The notes: generated by a model not told the origin, from the letters alone. 64,000 nucleotides of DNA from Chloroflexota bacterium (GCA_002718415.1 PBEM01000009.1:102634-166633), one strand, 5' to 3'. Numbered from the stretch's first letter, positions 30,696-40,999 are shown. Numbers and translations are program-made.

Positions 30696-30929
30696 TTTTG
30701 TACTCCTGATAAAAATAAGTTTAAACTAGTACGTTTCAAGAAATATCAATTCAATATTTATATACATTACAAGAATATTGCTTATTATTGCTTAGTAAAA
30801 TATTTACAACTTTTTACGATTTTTAGTACATAATAATTTTGATTTTTTTTTTTACCTATTAATTGTTTTACTTTCATTACTGGTTTTTGTAGTATGTTAT
30901 TAGTCCAAAACATAAGATTTGAGGCACAT

Positions 30930-32570
30930 ATGAATGGTTATGAAGTAATTGCTAAAATATTAAAAAAAGAAGGATTCCAATGGATGGCTTGTTTTCCAGC
31001 TAACCCTTTAATAGAAGCTGTTGCGAAAGAAGGAATACAACCTATTACATTTAGGCAAGAAAGAGGAGCAATAATGGCTGCTGATGCTTATAGTAGAAAT
31101 ATGGCTTCAAAAGGTAAGTATGGACTATTTGCATGTCAAGGAGGGCCGGGGATAGAAAATTCTTTTGGAGGTATTGCTCAAGCTTATGCAGATTCTGTTC
31201 CGATTCTTTTTTTACCTGATAGTCCAGGTAACTATAAATCCGAAGTAAAACCAAATTTTTCTGGACCTTTAAATTATCAAAATATTACTAAATGGGCTGC
31301 TTCAGTTAGGAATGTAAAAGATATTCCAGATTTAATGCGCCGAGCAATGATTTCTTTAAAAAATGGAAGACCTGCGCCTGTAATGTTAGAGATGCATCGT
31401 GATGTTATGACAGATGAAATTGATAAATTTGACTATCAAATTACTGAAAAATATACTTCAGTACCTAATACTTTAGATTTAAAAAAAGCTCTAAAAAAAA
31501 TTCAATCTGCGAAAAAACCTGTAATTTGGGCAGGACAGGGAATTTTATATAGTGGTGCAACAGAAGAATTACAAAAATTTTGTGAAATAATACATGTTCC
31601 TGTAATTACTACTATGCCAGGAAAATCAGCTATTAATGAGAATCATTATTTATCTTTAGGTGCAGCCAATAGAACTGCACCTAAACCAGTATGGGATTGG
31701 ATAAAGGAGTCTGATGTAATTTTTGCTATTGGTGCAAGTTTAACAGTTACAAATTACGGTATAGATTTACCAAAGGGTAAATTTCTTATACATTCGACTA
31801 ATAATATTGAAGATATTTCCAAAGAATATGATACAAATATAGGTCTACTTGGGGATTCTAAAGAAACTTTAAAGCTCTTGATAAACCAAGCCAAAGAAAT
31901 GAATTTTTATAAAGGTTCTAAACTTCATGATTCTTTATTAGATGAAATTAAGCAATCTAAAGAGGAATGGATGAAAGAATGGCTACCTATATTAAAGACT
32001 GATATGATTCCAATTAATCCTTATAGGGTAGTTTATGAAATTAATAAAAATATAGATAACGAATCTAGTGTCGTTACACATGATGCAGGACATCCGAGAG
32101 ATGAAGTTATGCCATTTTATAATGCCACTATTCCATATAGCTATATAGGATGGGGAAAAACAACTCATCTTGGCTATGGAATCCCTTTAATGATTGGAGC
32201 TAAAATAGCTGACCCTTCTAGGTTTTGTGTAAATATTATGGGAGATGCAGCTTTTGGTATGTCTGGTTTAGATATAGAAACTTCAATTAGGGCTGGAGCT
32301 CCAATCACTACTGTAGTTTTGAATAATGGGACAATGGGAGGATATAATCATACCTTACCTACAGCTATGGAAAAATATAATACAGCAAACATGACAGGAA
32401 ATTATTCTGTAATAGCGGAAGGTTTAGGAGCCGTTGGTATAACAGTAAACTCTCCCGATGAGATAGGTATTGCTATAAAAAAAGCAAGAAAAATTAATTT
32501 CGAAGATAAAAAAAGTGTTTTAATTGATATTAAGACTCAACAACAAATGAAATTTTCTATTTATAGTTGA
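30930..32570 (+). CDS. Thiamine-pyrophosphate-dependent enzyme (acetolactate synthase-like)
   Basis: The product has the three-domain layout of the TPP enzyme superfamily. The N-terminal pyrimidine-binding domain has ITFRQERGAIMAADAYSR with the catalytic Glu; the central domain has KPVIWAGQG; the C-terminal PP domain has IMGDAAFGMSGLDIETSIRAG and then NNGTMGG, the GDG-N motif with Ala in the second Gly-equivalent region. It is related to acetolactate synthase, benzoylformate decarboxylase and oxalyl-CoA decarboxylase-type enzymes; the substrate is unclear. The frame opens at ATG 30894, but GAGG lies five bases before ATG 30930, which gives MNGYEVIAKIL. The gene runs 17 bases before a DgoD-like dehydratase. 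Confidence 0.85.
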   Translation: MNGYEVIAKILKKEGFQWMACFPANPLIEAVAKEGIQPITFRQERGAIMAADAYSRNMASKGKYGLFACQGGPGIENSFGGIAQAYADSVPILFLPDSPGNYKSEVKPNFSGPLNYQNITKWAASVRNVKDIPDLMRRAMISLKNGRPAPVMLEMHRDVMTDEIDKFDYQITEKYTSVPNTLDLKKALKKIQSAKKPVIWAGQGILYSGATEELQKFCEIIHVPVITTMPGKSAINENHYLSLGAANRTAPKPVWDWIKESDVIFAIGASLTVTNYGIDLPKGKFLIHSTNNIEDISKEYDTNIGLLGDSKETLKLLINQAKEMNFYKGSKLHDSLLDEIKQSKEEWMKEWLPILKTDMIPINPYRVVYEINKNIDNESSVVTHDAGHPRDEVMPFYNATIPYSYIGWGKTTHLGYGIPLMIGAKIADPSRFCVNIMGDAAFGMSGLDIETSIRAGAPITTVVLNNGTMGGYNHTLPTAMEKYNTANMTGNYSVIAEGLGAVGITVNSPDEIGIAIKKARKINFEDKKSVLIDIKTQQQMKFSIYS

Positions 32571-32587
32571 TCATATAGAGGATATTT

Positions 32588-33760
32588 ATGAAAACAACAG
32601 GTTTTAGAACTATGGTCCTAGGTACGCCTTGGAGAAATTTAACGTATTGTATTATTGAAACTGACGAAGGAATAATCGGTATAGGAGAATCAAGGGTACT
32701 AGGGAAAACTCATACAGTTTCTGAGTATTTAAAAGATGTTCAACATCACTTTATAGGATATGATCCTTTTGATATTGAAGCTCTTTATAGAAGAATGACT
32801 CTTTTAGATTTTGGGAAACCTGGAGAAGTTGTTTATACCGGTTTAGCTTTAGTTGAATTAGCTTATTGGGATATTATAGGTAAAGCATGTAATCAACCAG
32901 TATATAAACTATTGGGGGGCAAGGTTCAAAATAAAATCAAAGCTTATGCTAATGGTTGGTATACTGTAGAGCGAGAACCCGAACAATTTTCCATAGCAGC
33001 CCAGAAAGTTCTAGATAAAGGTTATAAAGCTATGAAATTTGATCCATTTGGTAATGGTGATATGGAATTAGAAAGAGATGAATTCTATAGATCACTTGAT
33101 CTAATAGAGGCTGTAGCTTCTACTACTGGAACTCAGGCACAAATAATGATAGAAATGCATGGTCGTTTTGCTCCTTTTCAGGTAAGAGAAATAGTTAATC
33201 AAATTCAAAAATATAATATTGGCTGGATAGAAGAACCTGTACGACCTGGAGATAATCCAGCTTTAAAATCTGTACGTCAACATACTTCTTTACCTATTGC
33301 TGTAGGAGAGAGATTATATGGGGCTCCAGAATTTAGAGAAATATGGGGATCCCAAAATGTAGATATTTTACAGCCTGATATTACACAGAGTGGAGGTATT
33401 TTAGAAACAAAAAAAATTGCTTCTACAGCTGAATCATATTCAATTATGATTGCACCTCATAATGTAGGCGGGATTGTATCTACAATGGCCGCATTACATT
33501 TATGTATTACCTTAAGAAACGTTAAGATTTTAGAGCATTTTAATGATTTTGCCGATACGTATGTTAAAGAAGCAGGTAAAGGATATCCAGAAGTTTTAGA
33601 TGGATATTTTTATCCACCTGATAAACCTGGATGGGGTATAGAAATTGATGAAGAATATATAGAGAAATATCCTCCTAATTTATCATCTGCAGGTATTATA
33701 GCTGATCCAGGGTTAAATATGTTTGAGAATAATAATTGGGCTAAACGAGGCCAAGATTAA
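32588..33760 (+). CDS. Enolase-superfamily sugar-acid dehydratase, DgoD-like
   Basis: A mandelate-racemase/galactonate-dehydratase-type enzyme of 390 residues. The capping domain covers about residues 1-120. The barrel carries KAMKFDPFG, then the metal/acid motif MIEMHGRF (Glu and the His typical of the D-galactonate/gluconate dehydratase group), WIEEPV, AVGERLYG and the catalytic His in APHNVGG. This would dehydrate an aldonic acid to a 2-keto-3-deoxy acid; the exact sugar is not visible. RBS AGAGGA. It probably shares a transcript with the TPP enzyme. Confidence 0.85.
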   Translation: MKTTGFRTMVLGTPWRNLTYCIIETDEGIIGIGESRVLGKTHTVSEYLKDVQHHFIGYDPFDIEALYRRMTLLDFGKPGEVVYTGLALVELAYWDIIGKACNQPVYKLLGGKVQNKIKAYANGWYTVEREPEQFSIAAQKVLDKGYKAMKFDPFGNGDMELERDEFYRSLDLIEAVASTTGTQAQIMIEMHGRFAPFQVREIVNQIQKYNIGWIEEPVRPGDNPALKSVRQHTSLPIAVGERLYGAPEFREIWGSQNVDILQPDITQSGGILETKKIASTAESYSIMIAPHNVGGIVSTMAALHLCITLRNVKILEHFNDFADTYVKEAGKGYPEVLDGYFYPPDKPGWGIEIDEEYIEKYPPNLSSAGIIADPGLNMFENNNWAKRGQD

Positions 33761-33791
33761 TATTTAATTAATAAAATCGTAACTAAATTTT

Positions 33792-35492
33792 ATGAGAAGT
33801 TCAAATTTATTTTCAAAAACTTTAAGAGAGGCTCCATCTGATGCTGAAACCATAAGTCATCAATTATTGATAAGATCTGGATTTATACAACAAATTGCTT
33901 CAGGTATTTTTAGTCTTCTGCCACTTGGTAATAGATCAATTTCTAAAATTAGAAATATCATTAGAGAAGAAATGAATAATATAGGAGCCCAAGAAGTAAA
34001 TTTACCTGTGGTTCAACCGCGTGATATTTGGGAAGAATCTGGAAGAGCAAATAGTTTTTCTCCACCTTTAGCATCTTTTATAGATCGACGAGAACGTCAA
34101 ATGGTACTAGCTCCAACACATGAAGAAGCGGTTACGATAATGGCACGTGCTAATGTGAAAAGCTATAAAGATTTACCTTTTATCCTATACCAAATCCAAA
34201 CAAAATTTAGAGATGAACCAAGACCTAGAGGGGGATTACTTAGAGTTAGGGAATTTGAAATGAAAGATGCTTATTCTTTTGATATAGATGAGGAGGGGCT
34301 TGATAAAAATTATAATTTTGTCATTAATGCCTACAAAAATATTTTTAATAGATGTGGTATAAAGGTTGAAATAGTTGAGGCAGATTCAGGAGGAATAGGT
34401 GGTAAAGATTCTAATGAATTTGTGATGTTAACAGATTCTGGAGAAGATATAATTTTACTTTCAGATAGAGGTGATTATGCAGCAAATATAGAAAAAGCTG
34501 TATTTGAAAAAGAACCAAATTCTAATGAAGAAATATTAGATATTAGTGAAATATATACTCCTAATATAAAATCTATTCAAGAATTATCTATAGATCAAAA
34601 TATTTCTAAATCTAAAACACTTAAATCACTATTATATTCATCAGAAGAAAAAGAAATTTTGGTTGTTATAAGAGGAGATTATGATGTTAATGAAACAAAA
34701 TTAAGAAATTTACTTGGAGGTATAGAGGTAAGGTTATCTAATGAAAAAGAAATTAAATCTATGGGTTTGGATTTGGGTTTTATATCTCCAGTAGGTCTTG
34801 AAGGGGTATTTATAATAGCTGATGATTCAATTTCTATGGGATCAAATTTTTTTACTGGAGCTAATAAGGAAAATTACCATTTAAAAAATGTAAACTTTCA
34901 TAGAGATTTTAAGGCTGATATAGTTGCTGATATAGCAGAAGCAAAAAAAGGATATAAAGTTAAGGGTAGTGAAGGTATTTTATTAGAAAAAAAAGGTATA
35001 GAAGTAGGACATGTATTTAAATTGGGGACTACTTATTCAAAGAAAATGGGAGCAAAATATACCGATCAAGATTCTAATTCTATTGATATATTAATGGGTT
35101 GTTATGGCATAGGTATTGGAAGGCTTTTAGCTGCAATTGTTGAATCAAATAGTGATTCTAAGGGTATGATTTTGCCTATTTCCATTGCACCTTTTCAGGT
35201 TTGTATTGTTCCTATAGGAAAAGATAATAAAAAAGTAAATGATTATAGTGAAAAATTGTATATTTCTCTTCGTAATAAAGGGATAGATGTTTTATTTAAT
35301 GATACTGATGATCCACCTGGAGTTAAGTTTAATGATTTAGATTTAATTGGGATTCCTATAAGAATAGTTATAGGAGAAAGAAATTTAAAAAACCGTTTGG
35401 TCGAAATAAAATTACGTAATTCTCAAGATTTTAGTCTAATCTCTCTAGAAGATGTTGAAAATGAAATATTGAAGTTGACTTCTGAAAAATAA
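33792..35492 (+). CDS. proS: Prolyl-tRNA synthetase, bacterial type
   Basis: Class II synthetase of 566 residues. The N-terminal region has LIRSGFIQQIASGIFSLLPLG, motif 2 is FRDEPRPRGGLLRVREFEMKD, and motif 3 is MGCYGIGIGRLLAA. Between them lies an insertion (about residues 225-390), the editing domain of bacterial-type ProRS, and the anticodon-binding domain is at the C-terminus. It is 31 bases after the dehydratase gene, and a hairpin with a T run follows it. Confidence 0.96.
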   Translation: MRSSNLFSKTLREAPSDAETISHQLLIRSGFIQQIASGIFSLLPLGNRSISKIRNIIREEMNNIGAQEVNLPVVQPRDIWEESGRANSFSPPLASFIDRRERQMVLAPTHEEAVTIMARANVKSYKDLPFILYQIQTKFRDEPRPRGGLLRVREFEMKDAYSFDIDEEGLDKNYNFVINAYKNIFNRCGIKVEIVEADSGGIGGKDSNEFVMLTDSGEDIILLSDRGDYAANIEKAVFEKEPNSNEEILDISEIYTPNIKSIQELSIDQNISKSKTLKSLLYSSEEKEILVVIRGDYDVNETKLRNLLGGIEVRLSNEKEIKSMGLDLGFISPVGLEGVFIIADDSISMGSNFFTGANKENYHLKNVNFHRDFKADIVADIAEAKKGYKVKGSEGILLEKKGIEVGHVFKLGTTYSKKMGAKYTDQDSNSIDILMGCYGIGIGRLLAAIVESNSDSKGMILPISIAPFQVCIVPIGKDNKKVNDYSEKLYISLRNKGIDVLFNDTDDPPGVKFNDLDLIGIPIRIVIGERNLKNRLVEIKLRNSQDFSLISLEDVENEILKLTSEK

Positions 35493-35597
35493 ATTTTTTG
35501 GCAATTCTTAAAATCTGTTTTAGAAATATATGTTTGTAAAATTTTTGCATGATAAAATTAAATAAGTTAATTTATTTAATAAAAAGTTTTCTTTTAT

Positions 35598-35625
35598 AAG
35601 TGGGTGGGTGCCCACTTTATTTTTT
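35598..35625 (+). terminator. Intrinsic terminator-like hairpin between proS and nusA
   Basis: AAGTGGG pairs with CCCACTT across TGGGTG, and the 3' arm is followed by TATTTTTT. It lies 105 bases after the proS stop and 26 bases before the nusA start codon, with the nusA ribosome-binding site just downstream. It may simply end the proS transcript, or act as a conditional attenuator if the nusA promoter lies upstream of it. Confidence 0.7.
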
Positions 35626-35650
35626 AAATATAATTTATTTTGGAGTAATC

Positions 35651-37099
35651 ATGAAAAGTGATCTTTTGCTTGTAGTTACTCAGTTGGCTGCTGAGCGTAA
35701 TTTGCCACAATCTTCTGTCGTATCTGTTGTTAAAGCTGCACTTTCGTTTGCTTATAGAAAAGACCCTGCTGCCGATGGACAAGATGTAGAAGTTGATGTA
35801 GATCTTGAAAATGGAGAGGTTACATTAAATACAGTTAAGCATATAGTAGATGAAGTTGAAGATGATAAAATGCAACTTACAGTACAGGAAGCAAACGATA
35901 TAGGACATAACGTTAAGGTAGGTGATTATATTATTACCGGTTCACTAGAACATGTTCCTGGACGTATAGCTGCTCAAACTGCTAAACAAGTTGTTTTACA
36001 AAAACTACGTGAAGCAGAACGAGATTTAGTTTTTGATGAGTTTGCTGATAAAGAAGGACAAATTTTAACTGCTACTATTCAAAGGATTGAATCTGAAAGA
36101 ATTATTGTAGATTTAGGTAAGACTGAAGCTTTAATGCCATTATCTGAACAATCAGAATTTGAACGTTATAGACCTGGTCAACAGTTGAAGTTTTACGTAC
36201 TACAAGTAGGTAGAACTATACGAGGTCCAGAAATAATAGTATCTAGAACTCATCCCGACCTATTAAGGAGATTATTTGAAGTTGAAGTCCCCGAAATTTT
36301 CAATAATGTGGTTGAAATCAAATCTATTTCTAGGGAACCAGGTTCCCGGGCTAAAGTTGCTGTTTTTTCTAACCAGGAAGGTGTAGATGCAGTTGGTGCC
36401 TGTGTAGGTTTAAGAGGAATCAGAATACAAAATGTAGTAAATGAGTTATTAGGTGAGAAAATTGATGTAATTGAATGGAATGAAGATCCTATAACTTATA
36501 TTAAAAATGCCCTCAGTCCATCTTCTGTAGAAAAAGTTGTTATTAATCAAGCTGAAGAAAGTGCTTTAGTTTTAGTTCCAGATAAGCAATTATCTCTTGC
36601 AATTGGTCGTGATGGTCAAAATGCTAGATTGTCAGCAAGATTGACAGGATGGAAGATTGATATACAACCATCAATAACAAATGAAAATACTATTATTGAT
36701 GATAAACCTAAAGAAACTATTGAACCTGAAACTAGTGAAAATAATGCTAAAAATGTTGATAATGAGGAAACGGAAATAAAAGATGAAATTGACACTATAG
36801 TAAATTCTGAAGCATCAGTAATAGACGAAAATATAGATTTAGAATTGATAGCTCTTGAACAAGAAATTGCTGAATTAGAAAAACAAGAACAAGAAAAAGA
36901 AAAAGCTAAAAGTTCTGATATGAAAGAGGAAGTTTTAGATCTTTCTTCAGATTCTTTATGGGAAATTGGTAATAATGATAATTCTTCTGCAGGTGAGATT
37001 AGATTCGCTGAAGATATTGATGAATATGATCGTAATAAACCTATAAGAAAAACCGCAGCTGATTCTCGTCCTGCAAAAAGTAAGCGAACTAAACGTTGA
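35651..37099 (+). CDS. nusA: Transcription termination/antitermination factor NusA
   Basis: NusA modulates pausing and termination. The N-terminal RNA-polymerase-binding domain covers about residues 1-125, S1 follows (EGQILTATIQRIESERIIVDLG), then two KH domains to about residue 345 (PGSRAKVAVFS, GACVGLRGIRIQNVVNEL, AIGRDGQNARLSARLTGW). The remaining 130 residues are an acidic, low-complexity tail ending in a basic patch. The frame opens at GTG 35600, but that reading runs through the hairpin; TTTTGGAG lies five bases before ATG 35651. No rimP precedes it, unlike the usual order. Confidence 0.95.
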   Translation: MKSDLLLVVTQLAAERNLPQSSVVSVVKAALSFAYRKDPAADGQDVEVDVDLENGEVTLNTVKHIVDEVEDDKMQLTVQEANDIGHNVKVGDYIITGSLEHVPGRIAAQTAKQVVLQKLREAERDLVFDEFADKEGQILTATIQRIESERIIVDLGKTEALMPLSEQSEFERYRPGQQLKFYVLQVGRTIRGPEIIVSRTHPDLLRRLFEVEVPEIFNNVVEIKSISREPGSRAKVAVFSNQEGVDAVGACVGLRGIRIQNVVNELLGEKIDVIEWNEDPITYIKNALSPSSVEKVVINQAEESALVLVPDKQLSLAIGRDGQNARLSARLTGWKIDIQPSITNENTIIDDKPKETIEPETSENNAKNVDNEETEIKDEIDTIVNSEASVIDENIDLELIALEQEIAELEKQEQEKEKAKSSDMKEEVLDLSSDSLWEIGNNDNSSAGEIRFAEDIDEYDRNKPIRKTAADSRPAKSKRTKR

Positions 37100-37126
37100 T
37101 CGTTTGTAATATAATTCTGAGTTTTT

Positions 37127-38965
37127 ATGCCCAAAAATAAGAAAAAAAATATAAATAACACTTCATTATCTACAGATAATTTTGATACTAAAAATGCTGA
37201 TAAAGATGAAAATAAAGTTTCTCCTGTTGAATTGCCTCCTACTATGACAGTCGGAGAATTATCATCAATAATATCCAAATCTAATGTTGACACAATAAAG
37301 TCATTGATGCGTCAAGGAATAATGGCTACAGTAAATCAGTCTGTAGAATTTGATATAGCTGCAAAAGTGGCAGCTTCTTTTGGAATAGGTGTTATCAAAC
37401 CTATAGATAAAGAATCTAGTAAAGTTGACTCTAGTATAGGTAAAGATGAAACTATTGATGAAAGTACGGCTGAGGTTCGACCACCGGTAATTACTATTTT
37501 AGGTCATGTAGATCATGGAAAAACTACTTTATTAGATAAGATACGTGGAGGTAGTGTTGTAGATTCGGAAGCAGGAGGAATCACCCAAAATATTGGAGCA
37601 TACCAAACAATTCATAATGGTAAAAAAATTACTTTCATAGATACTCCAGGTCATGAAGCTTTCACTTCAATGCGGGCTAATGGTGCGCAAGTTACAGATA
37701 TTTCAATTTTGGTTGTAGCTGCAGATGATGGTGTTATGCCACAGACTATTGAAGCTATCGATCACTCGCGTGCAGCAGGAGTACCTATAGTGGTAGCGAT
37801 AAATAAAATAGATTCACCTGGTGCTGATATTGATAGAGTAAAAGGACAATTAGTTGAACAGGATTTAATTGTAGAAGATTATGGTGGAGATGTAGTTTCT
37901 ACTGAAATTTCTGCTTTAAAAGGTGAAGGTATTGACTCTCTACTGGAATCTTTGGTTTTAGTATCTGAAATTGAGGAACTTAAAACAAATGTAGATAAAG
38001 ATGGTATGGGGATAGTAATCGAAGCCTCTATAGATAAAAACAAAGGTATAACTGCTACTGTTTTAGTAAAATCTGGAACCGTTAAATTAGGTCATTCCAT
38101 AGTTGTTGGTACTTCTAGAGGAAGAATAAAAAGTATGACCGATGGATTTGGGAATAATATTGATCACGCTACTGCATCTACACCAGTTAAAATTTTAGGT
38201 CTTAACACTGTTCCTAATACTGGGGAGAGATTAGATGTAGTTGAAAATGATAAGGTAGCTAGAAATATAGTATCTTCTAGGGAAAAATATTCTAAAATTA
38301 TCCCCGAAGAAAGATCTCCTACTACAATGTTGGAAGTAATGCGAAAGGTACACTCATCTGAAGCTAAGGAATTAAGATTAGTAGTTAAGACGGGGGCATA
38401 TGGAAGTATCGATGCTGTAGAGAGGGCATTAGCCCAACTATCTGGTTCAGATGTTCAATTAAAATTATTAAGATCAGCAACAGGCGCTATAACGGAATCA
38501 GATATAATGTTGGCTTCAGCTTCAGATGCAATGGTTGTAGGATTTGAGACTATATCTGATAGAGGTGCTAAAAGTTTGGCGGAATCAGAGGGTGTAATTA
38601 TAAGATTATATGATGTTATATATAATTTGATCGATGATGTAAAAAATGCAGCTAAATCTTTATTAGATCCTACATATAAAGAAATGGTTATAGGGCATGC
38701 ATTGGTACAAGAAATTTTTCCTAGAGGAAAAAGACAAAAGATAGCAGGTGTTAGGGTAACTAGTGGTTCAATAAAAAGGAATAGTCGCTTAAGAGTTTTG
38801 AGAGGAGGTGATTTACTTCATGATGGAGTAATTACTTCAATGAGACACTTAAGTGAAAATATTAGAGAATTATCAAATAATTTTGAAGGTGGAATAATGA
38901 TTGATGGCTTTCATGACTATGAAGAGAGAGATGAATTAGAAGCATACGAATTAAAAGAAGAATAA
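37127..38965 (+). CDS. infB: Translation initiation factor IF-2
   Basis: The 612-residue protein is a short form: about 35 charged residues, one IF2N domain ([21 protein letters not shown]), then the GTPase with [20 protein letters not shown] and NKID, and the C-terminal domains II-IV that place fMet-tRNA. Long N-terminal repeats found in enteric IF-2 are absent. It is 27 bases after nusA and one base before rbfA; the ylxR and L7Ae-type genes often found between nusA and infB are missing. Confidence 0.96.
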   Translation: MPKNKKKNINNTSLSTDNFDTKNADKDENKVSPVELPPTMTVGELSSIISKSNVDTIKSLMRQGIMATVNQSVEFDIAAKVAASFGIGVIKPIDKESSKVDSSIGKDETIDESTAEVRPPVITILGHVDHGKTTLLDKIRGGSVVDSEAGGITQNIGAYQTIHNGKKITFIDTPGHEAFTSMRANGAQVTDISILVVAADDGVMPQTIEAIDHSRAAGVPIVVAINKIDSPGADIDRVKGQLVEQDLIVEDYGGDVVSTEISALKGEGIDSLLESLVLVSEIEELKTNVDKDGMGIVIEASIDKNKGITATVLVKSGTVKLGHSIVVGTSRGRIKSMTDGFGNNIDHATASTPVKILGLNTVPNTGERLDVVENDKVARNIVSSREKYSKIIPEERSPTTMLEVMRKVHSSEAKELRLVVKTGAYGSIDAVERALAQLSGSDVQLKLLRSATGAITESDIMLASASDAMVVGFETISDRGAKSLAESEGVIIRLYDVIYNLIDDVKNAAKSLLDPTYKEMVIGHALVQEIFPRGKRQKIAGVRVTSGSIKRNSRLRVLRGGDLLHDGVITSMRHLSENIRELSNNFEGGIMIDGFHDYEERDELEAYELKEE

Positions 38966-38966
38966 G

Positions 38967-39317
38967 TTGAATATTCGGACAGAAAGAATAAATTATTCAA
39001 TACGTAAAGTAATAGCTAATGCGATTAATAATGAACTATCTGATCCTAGAGTGGCTTCTTCAGTTACTATAACTCGTGTTTCTGTTTCACCTGATTTATC
39101 TAGAGCTAATATATATGTTAGTTTATTTTTAGAATCATACACTCAAGAAGATGTTTTGAGTGCTTTACGTTCTTCGAGTGGAAGACTAAGAAAGAATATT
39201 TCAAATAAATTACGAATTAGGAAAATTCCAAAGTTAACTTTTTTGGTAGATTCAGGTATGGATGAAGCCTTAAAAATCGACAAATTAATTGATCAAGTAG
39301 TTAATGAAAAATCTTAA
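38967..39317 (+). CDS. rbfA: Ribosome-binding factor A
   Basis: The 116-residue KH-like protein helps mature the 30S subunit. It shows RINYSIRKVIANAINNELSDPRV, then VSVSPDLSRANIYVSLF and LRIRKIPKLTFLVDSGMDEALKIDKLI, all typical of RbfA. The start is TTG, one base after infB. truB follows. Confidence 0.92.
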   Translation: MNIRTERINYSIRKVIANAINNELSDPRVASSVTITRVSVSPDLSRANIYVSLFLESYTQEDVLSALRSSSGRLRKNISNKLRIRKIPKLTFLVDSGMDEALKIDKLIDQVVNEKS

Positions 39318-39400
39318 GACATAAATTAATTGTTGGTATACACATTACAAACGGTTTTTTAAATATCAATAAAAATATTGAATGGACTTCTAATGATGTC

Positions 39401-40231
39401 TTGAGAAAATTGCGTAATTTATTTGATCAAAAAAAAATTGGGCATGGAGGTACTTTAGATCCTTTAGCTACAGGAGTTTTACCTGTTGCTTTAGGGAGAG
39501 GTTGTAGGTTGTTATCTTATTTTTTGAATGGAGATAAGCAATATTTTATTACGTTAACATTAGGCTCTTCTACAGATACTTACGATTCTACAGGTGAAGT
39601 TATAAATAAATCAGATTGGAGTTCCATTAAAAAATCTAAAGTAATAGAGGTAATGGATAATTTTCTTGGTTATATTAATCAAACTCCACCAAAATATTCA
39701 GCACTTAAGTTTAAAGGTAGAAGATTTTATGATTTGGCTAGATCAGGTATTGAATTTGATATTCAACCTAGAAAAATCAATATTAAATCAATTGATTTAG
39801 TACACTATGATCCTCCCATATTGGGTTTTAAAATTTTAGCTACAAAAGGATTTTATGCTCGTTCATTCGCTAATGATTTTGGTAAAGCTATCTCAATACC
39901 TTCACATATGTCTGCTTTATGTCGTTTATCAAATGGGAATTTTTGTATAGAAAATTCTTATACACTAGAAGATATAGAATCACATATTATTAACAAGAAA
40001 ATAAATTCTATTATTTTACCTCTAGACTATATTGTTAAATTTTTACCTGATATACACCTTTCTAAAAAATCAAGTGTGAATATAAAAAATGGTCAAGCAA
40101 TTAGTTGTAAAAAATTTAAATCATATATTAAAAATACCTACCGTATCTATGACAATAATGATAATTTTATTGGTATAGGTGTTTCTGAACTTAATAGTAG
40201 CTTAATCAAGCCTGTAAAAATATTTAATTAA
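39401..40231 (+). CDS. truB: tRNA pseudouridine(55) synthase, with a start upstream of any ATG/GTG/TTG
   Basis: TruB modifies U55 in the T loop. The catalytic Asp lies in GHGGTLDPLATGVLPVALG, and the family segments YFITLTLGSSTDTYDSTG and TPPKYSALKFKGRRFYDLAR follow. The first standard start in frame is TTG 39401 (given here), but the conserved N-terminus of the family (GFLNINK, then W-TSNDVLRKLR) is encoded in the same frame upstream, from about 39353. The upstream reading is open to 39308 and contains only ATT, ATC or ATA as possible initiators. The real start is probably between 39311 and 39344. The gene follows rbfA, as usual. Confidence 0.88.
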   Translation: MRKLRNLFDQKKIGHGGTLDPLATGVLPVALGRGCRLLSYFLNGDKQYFITLTLGSSTDTYDSTGEVINKSDWSSIKKSKVIEVMDNFLGYINQTPPKYSALKFKGRRFYDLARSGIEFDIQPRKINIKSIDLVHYDPPILGFKILATKGFYARSFANDFGKAISIPSHMSALCRLSNGNFCIENSYTLEDIESHIINKKINSIILPLDYIVKFLPDIHLSKKSSVNIKNGQAISCKKFKSYIKNTYRIYDNNDNFIGIGVSELNSSLIKPVKIFN

Positions 40232-40259
40232 TTTATATGATAATTTTTGAGGAAATTTT

Positions 40260-40994
40260 ATGTCCATAATTAAACAAACTCCAGAGCATACATTAGATAA
40301 AAAAACTATAAAGAAATTAAGAAAAGTTAATACCACTGCTATCGTTGATATTTTGGCAAGAAATGGGTATGATCCAAAATATGTCTATATGCCTAATATA
40401 GAAACTATGTTACCAGGAAAAAGAATCGTTTCTCGGGCAGTTACTGTTAGATTTATTCCAGCTAGACCAGATGATGTATTGGAAAAACTACAAGGTGAAA
40501 AATCTCCAGAATATGCAGCATTTGAAATTGCTGGTCCTGGGGATGTTATAGTGATGGAGTCCATGAAGAATAAAGTTATGTCTATCGGAGGAGATATTAA
40601 ATTTTTAAGATTAAAACAAAGAAAAATTGATGGTTTAATTTGTGATGGTGGGATTAGAGATATGCATACAGTAAAAAATTATGGTTTAGGGTTATGGAGT
40701 TATGGTAAAACTTCTAATTTAGGTACTAAAGTAGGTACTCCTTTTTCAACTAATGATTCTATAAATGTAGATGGAGTGTTAGTAAAACCTGGAGATTATA
40801 TCGTTGCTGATGATGATGGAGTTGTAGTAATCCCTAGACAAATTGCTCCAGATATTGCTGAAAAATCTATTGAGTATGATGATTTGGAGGAGTGGATTCG
40901 TAATCGTTTGGATAAAGAAAATCTTAGTCCTGGGAAATATTATCCACCTGATGATAAGATTATAAATTTATATAGAAAATCAAAAAATAATTAG
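40260..40994 (+). CDS. RraA-family / HMG-aldolase-like protein
   Basis: The 244-residue protein contains the RraA fold signature: ATP-grasp-unrelated GGDIKFLRLKQRKIDGLICDGGIRDM, in which the Arg-Asp pair of DGGIRD corresponds to the substrate/metal site of 4-hydroxy-4-methyl-2-oxoglutarate aldolases, and VKPGDYIVADDDGVVVIP. Enzymes of this family cleave oxaloacetate-like or HMG substrates, while E. coli RraA regulates RNase E; the extra C-terminal extension (about 40 residues) and catabolic surroundings favour an aldolase or dehydratase-type role. RBS GAGGA. Substrate unknown. Confidence 0.8.
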   Translation: MSIIKQTPEHTLDKKTIKKLRKVNTTAIVDILARNGYDPKYVYMPNIETMLPGKRIVSRAVTVRFIPARPDDVLEKLQGEKSPEYAAFEIAGPGDVIVMESMKNKVMSIGGDIKFLRLKQRKIDGLICDGGIRDMHTVKNYGLGLWSYGKTSNLGTKVGTPFSTNDSINVDGVLVKPGDYIVADDDGVVVIPRQIAPDIAEKSIEYDDLEEWIRNRLDKENLSPGKYYPPDDKIINLYRKSKNN

Positions 40995-40999
40995 TAGTT

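Noticed and set aside
30696..30929. A small RNA or riboswitch between ftsZ and the TPP enzyme (a THI element was considered)
   Set aside because: The region is AT-rich, with only a short GTAAA-ATA-TTTAC dyad; no TPP-riboswitch core (CTGAGA...) is present.
36616..37293. A 225-codon open frame on the minus strand opposite nusA and infB
   Set aside because: It is antisense to two strongly conserved genes, its Ser-rich, Ile-rich product mirrors the acidic NusA tail, and no family is recognisable.
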